Assembly (NCBI RefSeq): GCF_013260645.1
Contig: NZ_CP053921.1
Location: forward strand, 1,245,762 to 1,309,761
DNA: 64,000 bases
DNA from: Erythrobacter mangrovi
Lineage (GTDB): Bacteria > Pseudomonadota > Alphaproteobacteria > Sphingomonadales > Sphingomonadaceae
Direction of reading: 5' to 3'
A program made the translations under genes and the position numbers. Numbering within the stretch: position 1 is the stretch's first letter; every line of letters begins with the position of its first letter. Positions 7,273 to 15,783 of this stretch are shown piece by piece. Below the pieces are notes generated by a model that ran no database searches, had not been told where the DNA came from, and saw nothing but the letters and a program-made list of their open reading frames with translations.

Positions 7273-8014
7273 TTCTCTCCTCGCGCCGCCACCCGATCCC
7301 GCGCGGGTCGGCTGGCTGCGCGAATGGACCTATGCCCATCGCGGCTTGCATGACGGGGTGCGTGTCGAGAACTCGCCCTCGGCCTTCCGTGCAGCCGTGG
7401 AGGCGGGACTGGGTATCGAGTGCGATATCCAGCGCAGCAGTGACGATGCCCCGATGGTCTTCCATGACTGGGATTTCGCGCGCCTGCTGGGCAGGCCGGA
7501 CCAGGGCAGCCAGGTCGCGGCGCAGGATTGGCGGCAGTTGCGCTATTCCAGCGGGGATGCGCCGATCGACCTGGGCGACCTGCTCAGGATCACCGACGGG
7601 CGCGTTCCGCTGCTGATCGAGATCAAGTCGAAGCGAGGCTATGACGTCGAGCAGACCTGCCGCCGGGTGGTCGACGCGCTGGATGGCTATGCCGGCCTGC
7701 ATGCCGTGATGAGCTTCGACCCGCGCGTTTCGCGCTGGCTGCGGAAGCACTCGCCCGCGACGGTCCGTGGCCTTGTGATGCGCGAGGACGACAAGGGGCA
7801 CACGCAAAGCGAACTCGCCCGCCATCTCGCCCTATGGGCGGCGCGGCCCGATTTCCTTGCCTATCACATTGCCGCCTTGCCCAGCCCGATGGTCGCGGCT
7901 GCGCGGGCGGCGGGGATGCCGATCCTGACCTGGACCGTGAACTCTCCCGAAACGCGCGAGCGGGCCACGCAATACGCTGATGCCCCCATTGCCGAAGGAG
8001 CGGGCCTGCCATGA
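7247..8014 (+). CDS. Glycerophosphodiester phosphodiesterase family protein
   Basis: 255 residues, TIM-barrel GDPD. Catalytic and metal residues are seen in YAHRGLHDG (His31, Arg32), IECDIQ (Glu/Asp), FHDWDF (His) and LLIEIKSK (Glu). The family hydrolyses glycerophosphodiesters to glycerol-3-phosphate and an alcohol. There is no signal peptide, so it acts in the cytoplasm. The ATG start lies inside the last 26 bases of the RidA gene, after a GAGG. It overlaps the next gene by ATGA. Placement with RidA and a FemAB-like acyltransferase suggests a conserved operon but not a defined pathway. Confidence 0.88.
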   Translation: MRSLLSRLDSLLAPPPDPARVGWLREWTYAHRGLHDGVRVENSPSAFRAAVEAGLGIECDIQRSSDDAPMVFHDWDFARLLGRPDQGSQVAAQDWRQLRYSSGDAPIDLGDLLRITDGRVPLLIEIKSKRGYDVEQTCRRVVDALDGYAGLHAVMSFDPRVSRWLRKHSPATVRGLVMREDDKGHTQSELARHLALWAARPDFLAYHIAALPSPMVAAARAAGMPILTWTVNSPETRERATQYADAPIAEGAGLP

Positions 8015-9147
8015 GCGATGGAGGCCTTGCCGCGCGCGTCGGCGGGTCGGTCGGCGCCTTCGACCGCGATGAGTGGAATGCGCTGGCAGGGCCGGGCAAT
8101 CCTTTCGTCAGCCATGAATTCCTTACCGCACTGGAGGAATCGGGCAGCGTCGGGCCAGGCACCGGCTGGCAGCCAACCCCGATCGTGATCAGCGAGGAGG
8201 GCGGCCCGATCGTCGCCGCCATGCCCGCCTATCTCAAGGGCCATGGCCAGGGCGAATACGTCTTCGACCACAGTTGGGCCGATGCCTTCGAGCGGGCGGG
8301 CGGGCAATATTATCCCAAGCTCCAGATCGCCGCCCCATTCACCCCGGCGACCGGGCCGCGCCTGCTCCTGTCCGATGAAGCCTATGCCGCCCCGCTGCTG
8401 GCGGCGGCCGAGCAGCTGTGCTTGCAGAACCGCTTCTCATCGGCACATGCGACCTTCATCGAGCCGGCCCAGCAACCGCTGTTCGAGGCGGCGGGCTGGC
8501 TGCTGCGCTCGGACATCCAGTTCCATTGGCATAATCGCGGCTACGCCACATTCGACGATTTCCTCGCCACGCTGTCCTCGCGCAAGCGCAAGGACCTGCG
8601 CAAGGAACGCGCCGCGGCACAGGCCGAGGTCGAGATCGTCCACTTGTCGGGCGCTGCGATCCGCGCGGAACATTGGGACGCCTTCTGGCATTTCTACCAG
8701 GACACAGGCGCGCGCAAATGGGGTCACCCCTATCTGACGCGCGAGGCCTTCGACCTGTTCGGCGAGCGCATGGGGGACCGCATCCTGTTGGTGCTGGCAC
8801 TGCAGGACGGCGAACCGATTGCCGGTGCGCTCAACTTCATCGGCGGGGATGCACTTTACGGCCGCTATTGGGGCTGCACGCGCGACATCCGCTTCCTGCA
8901 TTTCGAGCTGTGCTATTACCAGGCGATCGATGCGGCGATCGAACTGGGCCTCTCAAGGGTGGAGGCCGGAGCGCAAGGCGGGCACAAGCTCGCCCGCGGC
9001 TATGAACCGGTGGAAACGGTATCGGCCCACTGGATCGCCGATCCCGGATTTCGCGAGGCAGTTGCCGATTTCCTCGAGCGCGAACGCGCGGGGGTGGCAA
9101 TGGACCGCAACTACCTCGAACGGCGCACCCCTTTCAGGAAGGGGTGA
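8011..9147 (+). CDS. FemAB-like / GNAT-fold acyltransferase (peptidogalycan-type, DUF482)
   Basis: 378 residues. The N-terminal half has PFVSHEFLTALEESG and FDHSWADAF; the C-terminal half has LSSRKRKDLRKER, WGHPYLTREAFD and CYYQAIDAAIELGLSRVEAGAQGGHKLARGY, here noted in parts, which are the conserved blocks of the DUF482 (PF04339) family. The fold is a double GNAT, as in FemABX aminoacyltransferases. The substrate is unknown, and the database name 'peptidogalycan biosynthesis' is not experimental. It is the last gene of the operon that starts at 5910. Confidence 0.85.
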   Translation: MSDGGLAARVGGSVGAFDRDEWNALAGPGNPFVSHEFLTALEESGSVGPGTGWQPTPIVISEEGGPIVAAMPAYLKGHGQGEYVFDHSWADAFERAGGQYYPKLQIAAPFTPATGPRLLLSDEAYAAPLLAAAEQLCLQNRFSSAHATFIEPAQQPLFEAAGWLLRSDIQFHWHNRGYATFDDFLATLSSRKRKDLRKERAAAQAEVEIVHLSGAAIRAEHWDAFWHFYQDTGARKWGHPYLTREAFDLFGERMGDRILLVLALQDGEPIAGALNFIGGDALYGRYWGCTRDIRFLHFELCYYQAIDAAIELGLSRVEAGAQGGHKLARGYEPVETVSAHWIADPGFREAVADFLERERAGVAMDRNYLERRTPFRKG

Positions 9148-9153
9148 GCCGGA

Positions 9154-9483
9154 TCAGGCGGCCTTGCGCTGCCCTTCGGAGAGCCACTCGCGTGCCCGGC
9201 GCTGGGCTTCGGCAATTTCCCGGGCCGTCATTTCGTCCGAAACGTCGGCACGGCACCAAGCGGCCTCTTCATGCCCCTTGGAAGCGGCGATGTTGAACCA
9301 CTTGTGCGCTTCGATGAAATCGGCAGTTACCCCGTGGCTGCCGGTCGAGAAGGCGACCCCGAGATCGTAGAGCGCATCGACGCTGCCCTGTACGTAGGCG
9401 GCGAGGCATTCGGCGACCAGCGCGGCGGCTGCTTCGCCCTGGATGATGACGCCGGCGTCCCCCTGGATAGTGCTGAAAGTCAT
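9154..9483 (-). CDS. Small Sel1-like repeat protein
   Basis: 109 residues from the ATG at 9483 after a G-rich ribosome site; two further in-frame ATGs upstream (9510 and 9525) are possible. The middle DALYDLGVAFSTG and AHKWFNIAASKGHEEAAWCR form about one and a half Sel1/TPR-like helical hairpins. The C-terminus is a charged helix. No signal peptide. Sel1 repeats bind proteins; the partner is unknown. It converges on the FemAB-like gene and is divergent from dksA. Confidence 0.75.
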   Translation of the reverse strand: MTFSTIQGDAGVIIQGEAAAALVAECLAAYVQGSVDALYDLGVAFSTGSHGVTADFIEAHKWFNIAASKGHEEAAWCRADVSDEMTAREIAEAQRRAREWLSEGQRKAA

Positions 9484-9651
9484 TTCGAACCCCCCATTGC
9501 GGCCGGCCATTCCTTCGCCGGACAACCAAGAGGTCGCTTTTTATGGTCAACAATTGGTTAACACCGGAAAGAAAAATGCGCCGACCCCCCGAAATTGGGT
9601 GTTCTCATGCAACGTATTGGGGATCATGCGACGATTCGCGGGGATTGCGGC

Positions 9652-9680
9652 TTGTGCGGCCCGTGGGGCTTGCTTATAGG
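9652..9680 (+). promoter_or_regulatory. Candidate sigma-70 promoter of dksA
   Basis: TTGTGC at 9652-9657 and TATAGG at 9675-9680 are separated by 17 bp and lie about 90 bp before the dksA start. No other likely promoter was seen in this 287-bp gap. Confidence 0.4.
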
Positions 9681-9770
9681 CCGCGCCCAGCGGGAAGCTT
9701 GAGTACCGGAAATATCCGGGCTTGCGGGCGAAGCGACCTGTCGACGCGACTTATTTGGTGAGAGGGTCGA

Positions 9771-10229
9771 ATGGCCGCAACGGCTACGAGCGACATGGAA
9801 AAACTGGCCAAAGCCCGCGCGGCGGTTGGCGACAACTATACTCCCAGCGAAGACGAAGAGTATATGAGCGAGCGTCAGCTCGACTACTTCCGCATGCTGC
9901 TGCTCGACTGGAAGAAGTCGATCCATGACGCAGCGGGACAAACGCTTCAGTCACTGCAGGATGGTCCAATCCGTGAGCCGGATCTTAACGATCGCGCCTC
10001 GTCGGAAACCGATTGGGGGATCGAACTGCGGACGCGCGATCGCCAGCGCAAGCTGATTGCCAAGATCGATGCCGCGCTGCGCCGGATTGACGCCGGTGAG
10101 TACGGATACTGCGAGGTTACGGGCGATCCGATCGGTCTCAAGCGCCTGATTGCCCGCCCTGTCGCGACGATGACGGTGGAAGCGCAGGAAGCGCACGAAA
10201 GGCGCGAAAAGATCTCTCGCGACGATTAA
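9771..10229 (+). CDS. dksA: RNA polymerase-binding transcription factor DksA
   Basis: 152 residues. The order is an N-terminal helix, the coiled coil with DWGIELRTRDRQRKL, then the globular zinc-finger region YGYCEVTGDPIGLKRL and IARP. DksA enters the secondary channel of RNA polymerase and, with ppGpp, redirects transcription during starvation. The normal four cysteines are reduced to one (CEVTG, no CxxC afterwards), so zinc binding is unlikely. This degenerate finger is what I recall for alphaproteobacterial DksA. The coiled-coil tip acidic pair lies in the DDG/EPDLNDRAS region. Confidence 0.93.
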   Translation: MAATATSDMEKLAKARAAVGDNYTPSEDEEYMSERQLDYFRMLLLDWKKSIHDAAGQTLQSLQDGPIREPDLNDRASSETDWGIELRTRDRQRKLIAKIDAALRRIDAGEYGYCEVTGDPIGLKRLIARPVATMTVEAQEAHERREKISRDD

Positions 10230-10340
10230 CGCGTTTACCCTTTTCTTAAGGAATGACCCCTTAGTCTGGGGCGAGCAACGTCCATGTTCTGCCATGGCGG
10301 GGCCAGTCGATCTGGAACGACAGGAGGGATAACCGCCACG

Positions 10341-10712
10341 ATGTCTGCGCTCGACACTCGCAATGTCAGCCGTGACAGCCTGTTCCTTTTCGCGGAACTG
10401 GCTTTCGATGGGCAAATTGATCCTGTCCGAGTCAAGGTGCGCAACCTTTCGGTGGGCGGAATGATGGCCGAAGGCGGCGTCGTCGCGGCTTGGGGCGCGC
10501 GACTCACGGTGAAGCTGCGCAATATCGGTGATGTGAAGGGCACGGTGGCCTGGGTGCAGGGCAATCGCTTCGGTATCGCCTTCGATCATGAAATCGACCC
10601 GCAACTGGCCCGCGCGCCGATTGCCGGGAGTGACGACGCCACCCCACGCTATGGGCGGCCGGCGCCGGGGGGCTATCCCGCAACCGGCGGGCACGGAATG
10701 CGTCCACTCTGA
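10341..10712 (+). CDS. PilZ domain protein
   Basis: 123 residues. The start follows AGGAGGG. The c-di-GMP signature has RNVSR (RxxxR) near residue 7 and NLSVGGM ((D/N)xSxxG) near residue 38, both at the correct spacing for a PilZ barrel. It lacks any output domain, so it probably acts as a diguanylate-responsive adaptor. The Gly/Pro-rich C-terminus after about residue 95 looks disordered. It is monocistronic or leads into the lipoprotein gene 45 bp downstream. Confidence 0.85.
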   Translation: MSALDTRNVSRDSLFLFAELAFDGQIDPVRVKVRNLSVGGMMAEGGVVAAWGARLTVKLRNIGDVKGTVAWVQGNRFGIAFDHEIDPQLARAPIAGSDDATPRYGRPAPGGYPATGGHGMRPL

Positions 10713-10757
10713 AAACTGGAGGCTGACGCCTCACCCAAGCCCTGCTAGTCGGAGCGC

Positions 10758-12215
10758 ATGCGTATCGTCGCCGCCATTCTGCTCGCGCTTGCAACCGCTG
10801 CCTGCGGCGGCAGTGTTGATGACGGCATCGTCGATGTGGCCTTCATTGCCGCGCCTGACGAACTCCAGACCGATGGTCTTCGCCTTGATTTTGCGGGCGA
10901 GCATCTGCGCGCCGCCACCGCCCAGGGGCTGGTGGCGCTCGATGCGTCGGGCGCGGTGGTTCCGGCGGTTGCCGAACGGTGGATCGTTACCGACGACGGG
11001 TCGAGCTACATCTTCCGTATCCACGAATACGACATGGAGAACGGTACCCGCCTGACCGCCCAGGCGGTTCGCGACAACCTGAGGCGCACGTTGCGGCGGC
11101 TGGAAGGGACCTCGCTCGGCCTCGATCTCGCCAAGGTGCGCGAAGTTCGCGCAATGACCGGCCGGGTGATCGAGATTCGCCTGACGAGCCCGATGCCAGA
11201 CCTGCTCCAGCTGCTGGCGCAACCCGAGCTGGGCCTGATCATCGACAAGCGGTGGCTAGGTCCCATGCGGCTGGTCGCCGAGGATGACGTGGTGGTGCTC
11301 GATGCCCAGCCCCCCGAAGCGCGTGGTTTGCCCAGCCAGCCGGGATGGGAAGATGCCGTTAGCCGCGTGCGTGTCTATGCCGAGAGCGCCAAGGACGCGA
11401 CCGAAGGCTTCGGAGACGGGCGCTTCGACCTGGTGTTGGGAGGCACCATCGCGACACTGCCGCTGGCCGATACCGGGCCCCTGACGCGCGGGACGATCCG
11501 GCTCGATGCGGCGCTCGGCCTGTTCGGGCTCGACGTCCAGAAACCGACCGGTTTTCTCGGCACGTCGGAGAACCGCGAAGCGCTGGCGATGGCGATCGAT
11601 CGGGCAAATCTGCTGCAGGCCTTCAATATCGGCGGCTGGATTCCGACGACGCGGGTGGTTGCGCCAGGACTGCCGGGTGACGGCGGCACGGTTTCCGAGC
11701 GCTGGACCGATCTCGACCTTGGCGAGCGTAAGGCCCTCGCACAGTCGCGGGTTGCGCAATGGCGCGCGGGTCTCGGTCCGCCACGGGTATCGATCGGCTT
11801 GCCCGAAGGTCCTGGATCCGATCGTCTGTTCACCGCCCTCGCGCGCGACTTTGCCGCCATCGGCGTTTCGGCATCGCGCGCGTCCGACCCCGCCAAGGCC
11901 GACCTCGTCCTGCGGGACAGGGTGGCGCGTTTCGGGGCAGCAAGCTGGTTCCTCAACCAGTTCAATTGCCGTGTGTCGAAAGTGGTCTGTGCAGAGGGCA
12001 CGGACTATCTCGTCGGCCTGGCGAACGAAGCGAAGGACCCGGCGGAAGAAGCTTCCTACCTAGCCGAGGCCGAGCAGGCGCTGACCGCGACCAATCTCTA
12101 TATCCCGCTCGGCGCGCCGATCCGCTGGTCGCTAGTACGCGGCGATATCGGCGAGTTCCTCGAAAACCGCTGGAACATTCATCCCTTGTTCCCGCTGTCG
12201 CGCGCTCCCATTTAA
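10758..12215 (+). CDS. Extracellular solute-binding lipoprotein (family 5, peptide/nickel type)
   Basis: 485 residues. A lipoprotein signal peptide ends at LATAAC with Cys16 as the acylated residue. Blocks such as VPAVAERWIVTDDGSSYIF, NGTRLTAQAVRDNL and ENREALAMAIDRANL are those of SBP family 5 (DppA/OppA-like). No permease or ATPase gene is adjacent, so it is an orphan binding protein; some such proteins in sphingomonads may bind peptides or act in envelope roles. It sits 6 bp before the DUF4112 gene. Confidence 0.8.
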   Translation: MRIVAAILLALATAACGGSVDDGIVDVAFIAAPDELQTDGLRLDFAGEHLRAATAQGLVALDASGAVVPAVAERWIVTDDGSSYIFRIHEYDMENGTRLTAQAVRDNLRRTLRRLEGTSLGLDLAKVREVRAMTGRVIEIRLTSPMPDLLQLLAQPELGLIIDKRWLGPMRLVAEDDVVVLDAQPPEARGLPSQPGWEDAVSRVRVYAESAKDATEGFGDGRFDLVLGGTIATLPLADTGPLTRGTIRLDAALGLFGLDVQKPTGFLGTSENREALAMAIDRANLLQAFNIGGWIPTTRVVAPGLPGDGGTVSERWTDLDLGERKALAQSRVAQWRAGLGPPRVSIGLPEGPGSDRLFTALARDFAAIGVSASRASDPAKADLVLRDRVARFGAASWFLNQFNCRVSKVVCAEGTDYLVGLANEAKDPAEEASYLAEAEQALTATNLYIPLGAPIRWSLVRGDIGEFLENRWNIHPLFPLSRAPI

Positions 12216-12221
12216 GGGGGC

Positions 12222-12641
12222 ATGGTCGAACCGACTTCCCGTGCCCGCCCCATAGGCGTCGAATTGCCGATCGGGACCGATGCGGTCTCGGTGCGCAAAC
12301 GCATCGAAGCGATGGAGCAACTGCTCGAGCGGAGCTTCGTCCTTCCGGGTACCAACTATGCGATCGGACTCGACTCGATCGTCGGGCTGATTCCGGTGGT
12401 GGGCGATTTCATCACCGCGGCGATGGGCGCCTATATCGTATGGGAGGCCCGCAATCTCGGCCTGCCCAAATGGAAGCTGTGGCGCATGGCGGGCAATATC
12501 GCCTTCGACACCGCACTCGGTGCGGTGCCGCTGGTGGGCGATGCCTTCGACCTCGCCTTCCGCTCGAACAGCCGCAACCTCAAGATCGTGCGGAAACACC
12601 TCGACAAGCACCATCCGCACACCCGCGTGATCGAGGGGTAG
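12222..12641 (+). CDS. DUF4112 membrane protein
   Basis: 139 residues. Conserved blocks are IGLDSIVGLIPVVGDF and FDTALGAVPLVGDAFDLAFRSN, two symmetric G-x-P-V/L-V-G-D loops in hydrophobic helices, the DUF4112 hallmark. The function is unknown. It lies directly after the solute-binding lipoprotein (6 bp) and 29 bp before kynA, so it may be transcribed with both. Confidence 0.85.
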   Translation: MVEPTSRARPIGVELPIGTDAVSVRKRIEAMEQLLERSFVLPGTNYAIGLDSIVGLIPVVGDFITAAMGAYIVWEARNLGLPKWKLWRMAGNIAFDTALGAVPLVGDAFDLAFRSNSRNLKIVRKHLDKHHPHTRVIEG

Positions 12642-12670
12642 TTTCATCGGTGACGATTGCGCGCTAGTGC

Positions 12671-13468
12671 ATGCGAATGGCGCAAGACGTTACCTATGGA
12701 TCCTATCTCGACCTCGATCGCATCCTCGCGGCGCAGCATCCCGCATCCGACGCGCATGACGAGATGCTGTTCATCATCGTCCACCAGGCCAGCGAGCTGT
12801 GGCTCAAGCTGTGCATCCACGAATTGCTGGCGGCGCGCGAATGCATCGTGGCCGACCGCTTGCGCCCGGCCTTCAAGATGCTCGCCCGTGTGGCGCGCGC
12901 GCAGGGGCAACTGATCCAGAGCTGGGACGTGCTCAGCACGATGACACCGCACGATTATTCGACCATCCGCCCGCACCTGGGCAAGTCGAGCGGCTTCCAG
13001 AGTGCGCAGTACCGGATGATGGAGTTCCTCCTTGGTGGGCGGAAGCCGAAGATGGTCGAGATGCATGAGGCAACCCCCGCCGTGGCGGCGGAGCTACGCG
13101 CCGAACTGACCCGCAAGAGCATCTATGCGGAAACCGTGGCGCTGCTCGCCCGGCGCGGCTTCGCGATCCCGCAGGAGGTGCTCGACCGTCCGGTGGGTGA
13201 ACCCTGGGCACATTCGCCCGAGGTCGAAGCGGCCTGGGCCGAGATCTATCGCGACCCGCAGGAACACTGGGACCTCTACGAACTGGCGGAAAAGCTGGTC
13301 GATCTCGAATATCACTTCCAGCGCTGGCGGTTCGGCCACCTCAAGACCGTCGAACGGATCATCGGCTTCAAGACCGGGACCGGCGGAACCCCCGGCGTGC
13401 CCTACCTCGAAGGCGTGCTGAAGGCGGCCTTCTTCCCCGAACTGCTCAGCGTCAGGACCGCGATATGA
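12671..13468 (+). CDS. kynA: Tryptophan 2,3-dioxygenase
   Basis: 265 residues. TYGSYLDLDRIL at the N-terminus, IVHQASELWLKL (heme-distal histidine region), SGFQSAQYRMMEFLLG and YHFQRWRFGHLKTVERIIG are the TDO signatures; a heme-ligand histidine is expected in the last block. The enzyme opens the indole ring of L-Trp to N-formylkynurenine with O2. It is the first gene of kynA-kynB-kynU and overlaps kynB by 4 bases. The length is normal for bacterial TDO. Either of two in-frame ATGs (12671, 12677) could be used. Confidence 0.94.
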   Translation: MRMAQDVTYGSYLDLDRILAAQHPASDAHDEMLFIIVHQASELWLKLCIHELLAARECIVADRLRPAFKMLARVARAQGQLIQSWDVLSTMTPHDYSTIRPHLGKSSGFQSAQYRMMEFLLGGRKPKMVEMHEATPAVAAELRAELTRKSIYAETVALLARRGFAIPQEVLDRPVGEPWAHSPEVEAAWAEIYRDPQEHWDLYELAEKLVDLEYHFQRWRFGHLKTVERIIGFKTGTGGTPGVPYLEGVLKAAFFPELLSVRTAI

Positions 13469-14094
13469 GCCGCATCTGGGACATCTCCCAGACGCTCGGT
13501 CCGGGCCTGCCGGTGTGGCCGGGCGATACTGCATTCGCCTTCGACCGAAGCTGGCGGATGGAGGACGGCTCGCCGGTCAATGTCGGGCGGATGACCATGT
13601 CGACCCACTCGGGCACGCATGGCGATGCACCGCTGCATTACGCCGCCGACGCGGCCGACATCGCGAGCGTTTCGCTGGCGCCCTACCTCGGCGAGTGCCT
13701 GGTGGTCGACGCGCGGCATGCCCGTGACGCGGTGCGGGTGGACGACCTGCCCGACCTCGGCGGCGCGGCACGCGTGTTGCTGCGCACCTTCGAGGCGTTT
13801 CCTCATCAGGCGTGGGACAGTGGTTTCACCGCGATCGCGGCGGAGACGATCGAGTGGCTGGCTGCGCAGGGCGTGGTGCTGATCGGGACCGACGCCCCTT
13901 CGGTCGATCCGCAGGAATCCAAGACCATGGATGCCCACAAGGCGGTGCTGCGCAACGACATGCGCATCCTCGAAGGGCTGGTGCTCGATGACGTGCCACC
14001 GGGCCGGTACGAGTTGATTGCCTTACCGCTCAAGATCGCGGGCGGCGACGCGGGCCTGTGTCGCGCGATCCTGCGCGAGCTGCCCGATGCTTGA
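13465..14094 (+). CDS. kynB: Arylformamidase (kynurenine formamidase)
   Basis: 209 residues of the cyclase-like KynB family. WDISQTLGPGLPVWPGDT opens the protein, and the metal motif HSGTHGDAPLH (HxGTHxD) lies near residue 50. It hydrolyses N-formyl-L-kynurenine to L-kynurenine and formate. It is coupled to kynA through ATGA and overlaps kynU by 8 bases, which supports a dedicated operon. Confidence 0.93.
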   Translation: MSRIWDISQTLGPGLPVWPGDTAFAFDRSWRMEDGSPVNVGRMTMSTHSGTHGDAPLHYAADAADIASVSLAPYLGECLVVDARHARDAVRVDDLPDLGGAARVLLRTFEAFPHQAWDSGFTAIAAETIEWLAAQGVVLIGTDAPSVDPQESKTMDAHKAVLRNDMRILEGLVLDDVPPGRYELIALPLKIAGGDAGLCRAILRELPDA

Positions 14095-15319
14095 GCGCGC
14101 CCGCACGCTCGACGCGGGTGACCCGCTGGCGCGCTATCGCGAACGCTTCGACCTGCCCGAGGGCGTCGTCTATCTCGACGGCAACTCCCTCGGTGCGCTG
14201 CCCAGTGCGACCCCGCAGCGTCTGGCCGAGGTCATGCGTGGCGAGTGGGGTGAAGGGCTGATCCGCAGCTGGAATTCCGCCGACTGGATCGACCTGCCGC
14301 ATCGCGTCGGCGCCAAGATCGCGCCGCTGATCGGGGCTTCTGCAGGCGAAGTGATCGCCTGCGATTCTACGAGCGTGAACTTGTTCAAGCTGATCGCGGC
14401 GGCGCTGGCCCTGCAAAAGCAAAGGGGGCACCCCGGGCGCAAGACCATCCTCAGCGAACCGGGCAATTTCCCGACCGATCTCTACATGATCGAAGGGCTC
14501 GAAAGGCAGGGTCTGGCGCTGCGCCGGTTGGCCGCGCGCGACACCATGGCGGACGCGATAGACGATGATGTCGCGCTGCTCATGCTGACACATGTGCACT
14601 ACAAGACCGGCGCAATCTTCGACATGGCCGCGCTGACCGCCGCGGCCCATGCCAAGGGCGCGCTGGTGCTGTGGGACCTGTCGCATTCGGGCGGTGCGCT
14701 GCCCGTCCACCTCAATAGCTGCAATGCCGATTTCGCGGTTGGCTGCGGCTACAAATACCTCAATGGCGGACCGGGCGCCCCGGCCTACCTGTTCGTGGCG
14801 GACCGCCTGCAGCAGGCCGTGGATCAGCCGTTGACCGGCTGGATGGGTCATGCGGCGCCCTTTGCCTTCAGCGACGATTACACGGCAGCTCCCGGAATCG
14901 GGCGGATGCTCTGCGGCACCCCGCCGATCCTCGGCCTGTCCGCGCTCGAGGTGGGTGTCGATCTCATCGCCGAGATCGGGGTGGGGCGGCTCTATGCGAA
15001 ATCGCAGCAGCTTTCGGAATTCTTCCGCCAATGCCTGTCCGAACTGGGGATCGAGCTCGAGCTCGTGAGTCCAACCAAACCGGCGCACCGTGGCAGCCAG
15101 CTCTCCTTCCGTCATCCCGAGGGCTATGCCATTTGCCAAGCGCTGATCGCGCGCGGCGTGATCGGCGACTTCCGCGATCCCGACATCCTGCGCTTCGGCT
15201 TTGCCCCTGCCTACCTGCGCTTCGAGGATATGGCAGAGGCCGCGCGGCACCTGTCCGAAGTGCTGGCCAGCGACGAATGGCAACGCGAGGAATTCCGCGA
15301 TCGCGCGGCGGTAACCTGA
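14087..15319 (+). CDS. kynU: Kynureninase
   Basis: 410 residues, PLP-dependent fold type I. YLDGNSLGALP near residue 27, CDSTSVNLFKLI, DLSHSGGALPVHL, and the PLP lysine at about residue 223 in GCGYKYLNGGPGAPAY identify kynureninase. It cleaves L-kynurenine to anthranilate and alanine. The ATG overlaps the end of kynB by 8 bases. With kynA and kynB it completes the tryptophan-to-anthranilate route; no genes for further anthranilate use lie in the window. Confidence 0.94.
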   Translation: MLERARTLDAGDPLARYRERFDLPEGVVYLDGNSLGALPSATPQRLAEVMRGEWGEGLIRSWNSADWIDLPHRVGAKIAPLIGASAGEVIACDSTSVNLFKLIAAALALQKQRGHPGRKTILSEPGNFPTDLYMIEGLERQGLALRRLAARDTMADAIDDDVALLMLTHVHYKTGAIFDMAALTAAAHAKGALVLWDLSHSGGALPVHLNSCNADFAVGCGYKYLNGGPGAPAYLFVADRLQQAVDQPLTGWMGHAAPFAFSDDYTAAPGIGRMLCGTPPILGLSALEVGVDLIAEIGVGRLYAKSQQLSEFFRQCLSELGIELELVSPTKPAHRGSQLSFRHPEGYAICQALIARGVIGDFRDPDILRFGFAPAYLRFEDMAEAARHLSEVLASDEWQREEFRDRAAVT

Positions 15320-15330
15320 GCGTCCGATTC

Positions 15331-15346
15331 TGGGTGGAAGGCGGAC
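15331..15346 (+). repeat. Partial copy of degenerate interspersed repeat (B segment)
   Basis: TGGGTGGAAGGCGGAC matches the end of the 87-bp repeats at 18611-18697 and 19209-19295 (consensus TGGGTGGNNRGCGGAC). It lies 12 bp after the kynU stop, between kynU and the convergent small gene. The A segment is not found at the expected distance. Confidence 0.5.
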
Positions 15347-15462
15347 TCTACTTGGGCTCCAGACCAGCCGATTGGATGGAGTCAGATTGCTGAAATTTGA
15401 GACAGCGTTCGCGAGACCCGACACGTTTCCATGGTGTGACTCTGGGGCTGGGAATTTGAACC

Positions 15463-15768
15463 TCATGGAGAGTCAAAGGCGGGATCGTCCCAATCGAGAT
15501 CGTCTCCTCGCCTTTGCTTGTTTGCCATCTTTTCCTGTTCGGACCATGCCTCGACGAAAAGCCGGGCACCCTCGTCGAGTTTTGCGAGAACGTCCGACCC
15601 AGGGTGGCCGGTCGTCACCGAACTAACTCCGGCCATGGCGCGCAAATTGCTGGCGTCGGTTGCATCGACGATTGCAACGCTCCTGCCCAAGGCCTGGAGA
15701 ACTTGCCCCGCCGACTCGAGCTTCTCGAGGTCAGTCGAGCCATCGAGGATTACGAGCCAGCGGGTCAT
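15463..15768 (-). CDS. Small protein of unknown function, partner of the repeat protease
   Basis: 101 residues, not recognised as a named family. It starts 15 bp after the stop of the 773-residue protease, on the same strand, so it is probably co-transcribed. Predicted order from sequence: strand (TRWLVILDG), helix (DLEKLESAGQVLQALG), strand (SVAIVDA), helix (DASNLRAMAG), strand (VSSVTTG). This resembles the inhibitor I9/protease propeptide fold and the N-terminus of the protease. The C-terminal 30 residues are acidic and disordered. There is no signal peptide. A chaperone/inhibitor role is inference only. Confidence 0.65.
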   Translation of the reverse strand: MTRWLVILDGSTDLEKLESAGQVLQALGRSVAIVDATDASNLRAMAGVSSVTTGHPGSDVLAKLDEGARLFVEAWSEQEKMANKQRRGDDLDWDDPAFDSP

Positions 15769-15783
15769 TCGCTGTTCCTACAG

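Noticed and set aside
14030..15466. 478-codon open frame on the minus strand across kynU
   Set aside because: It is antisense to kynU; the composition is that of a GC-rich shadow frame and no domain or ribosome site is seen.
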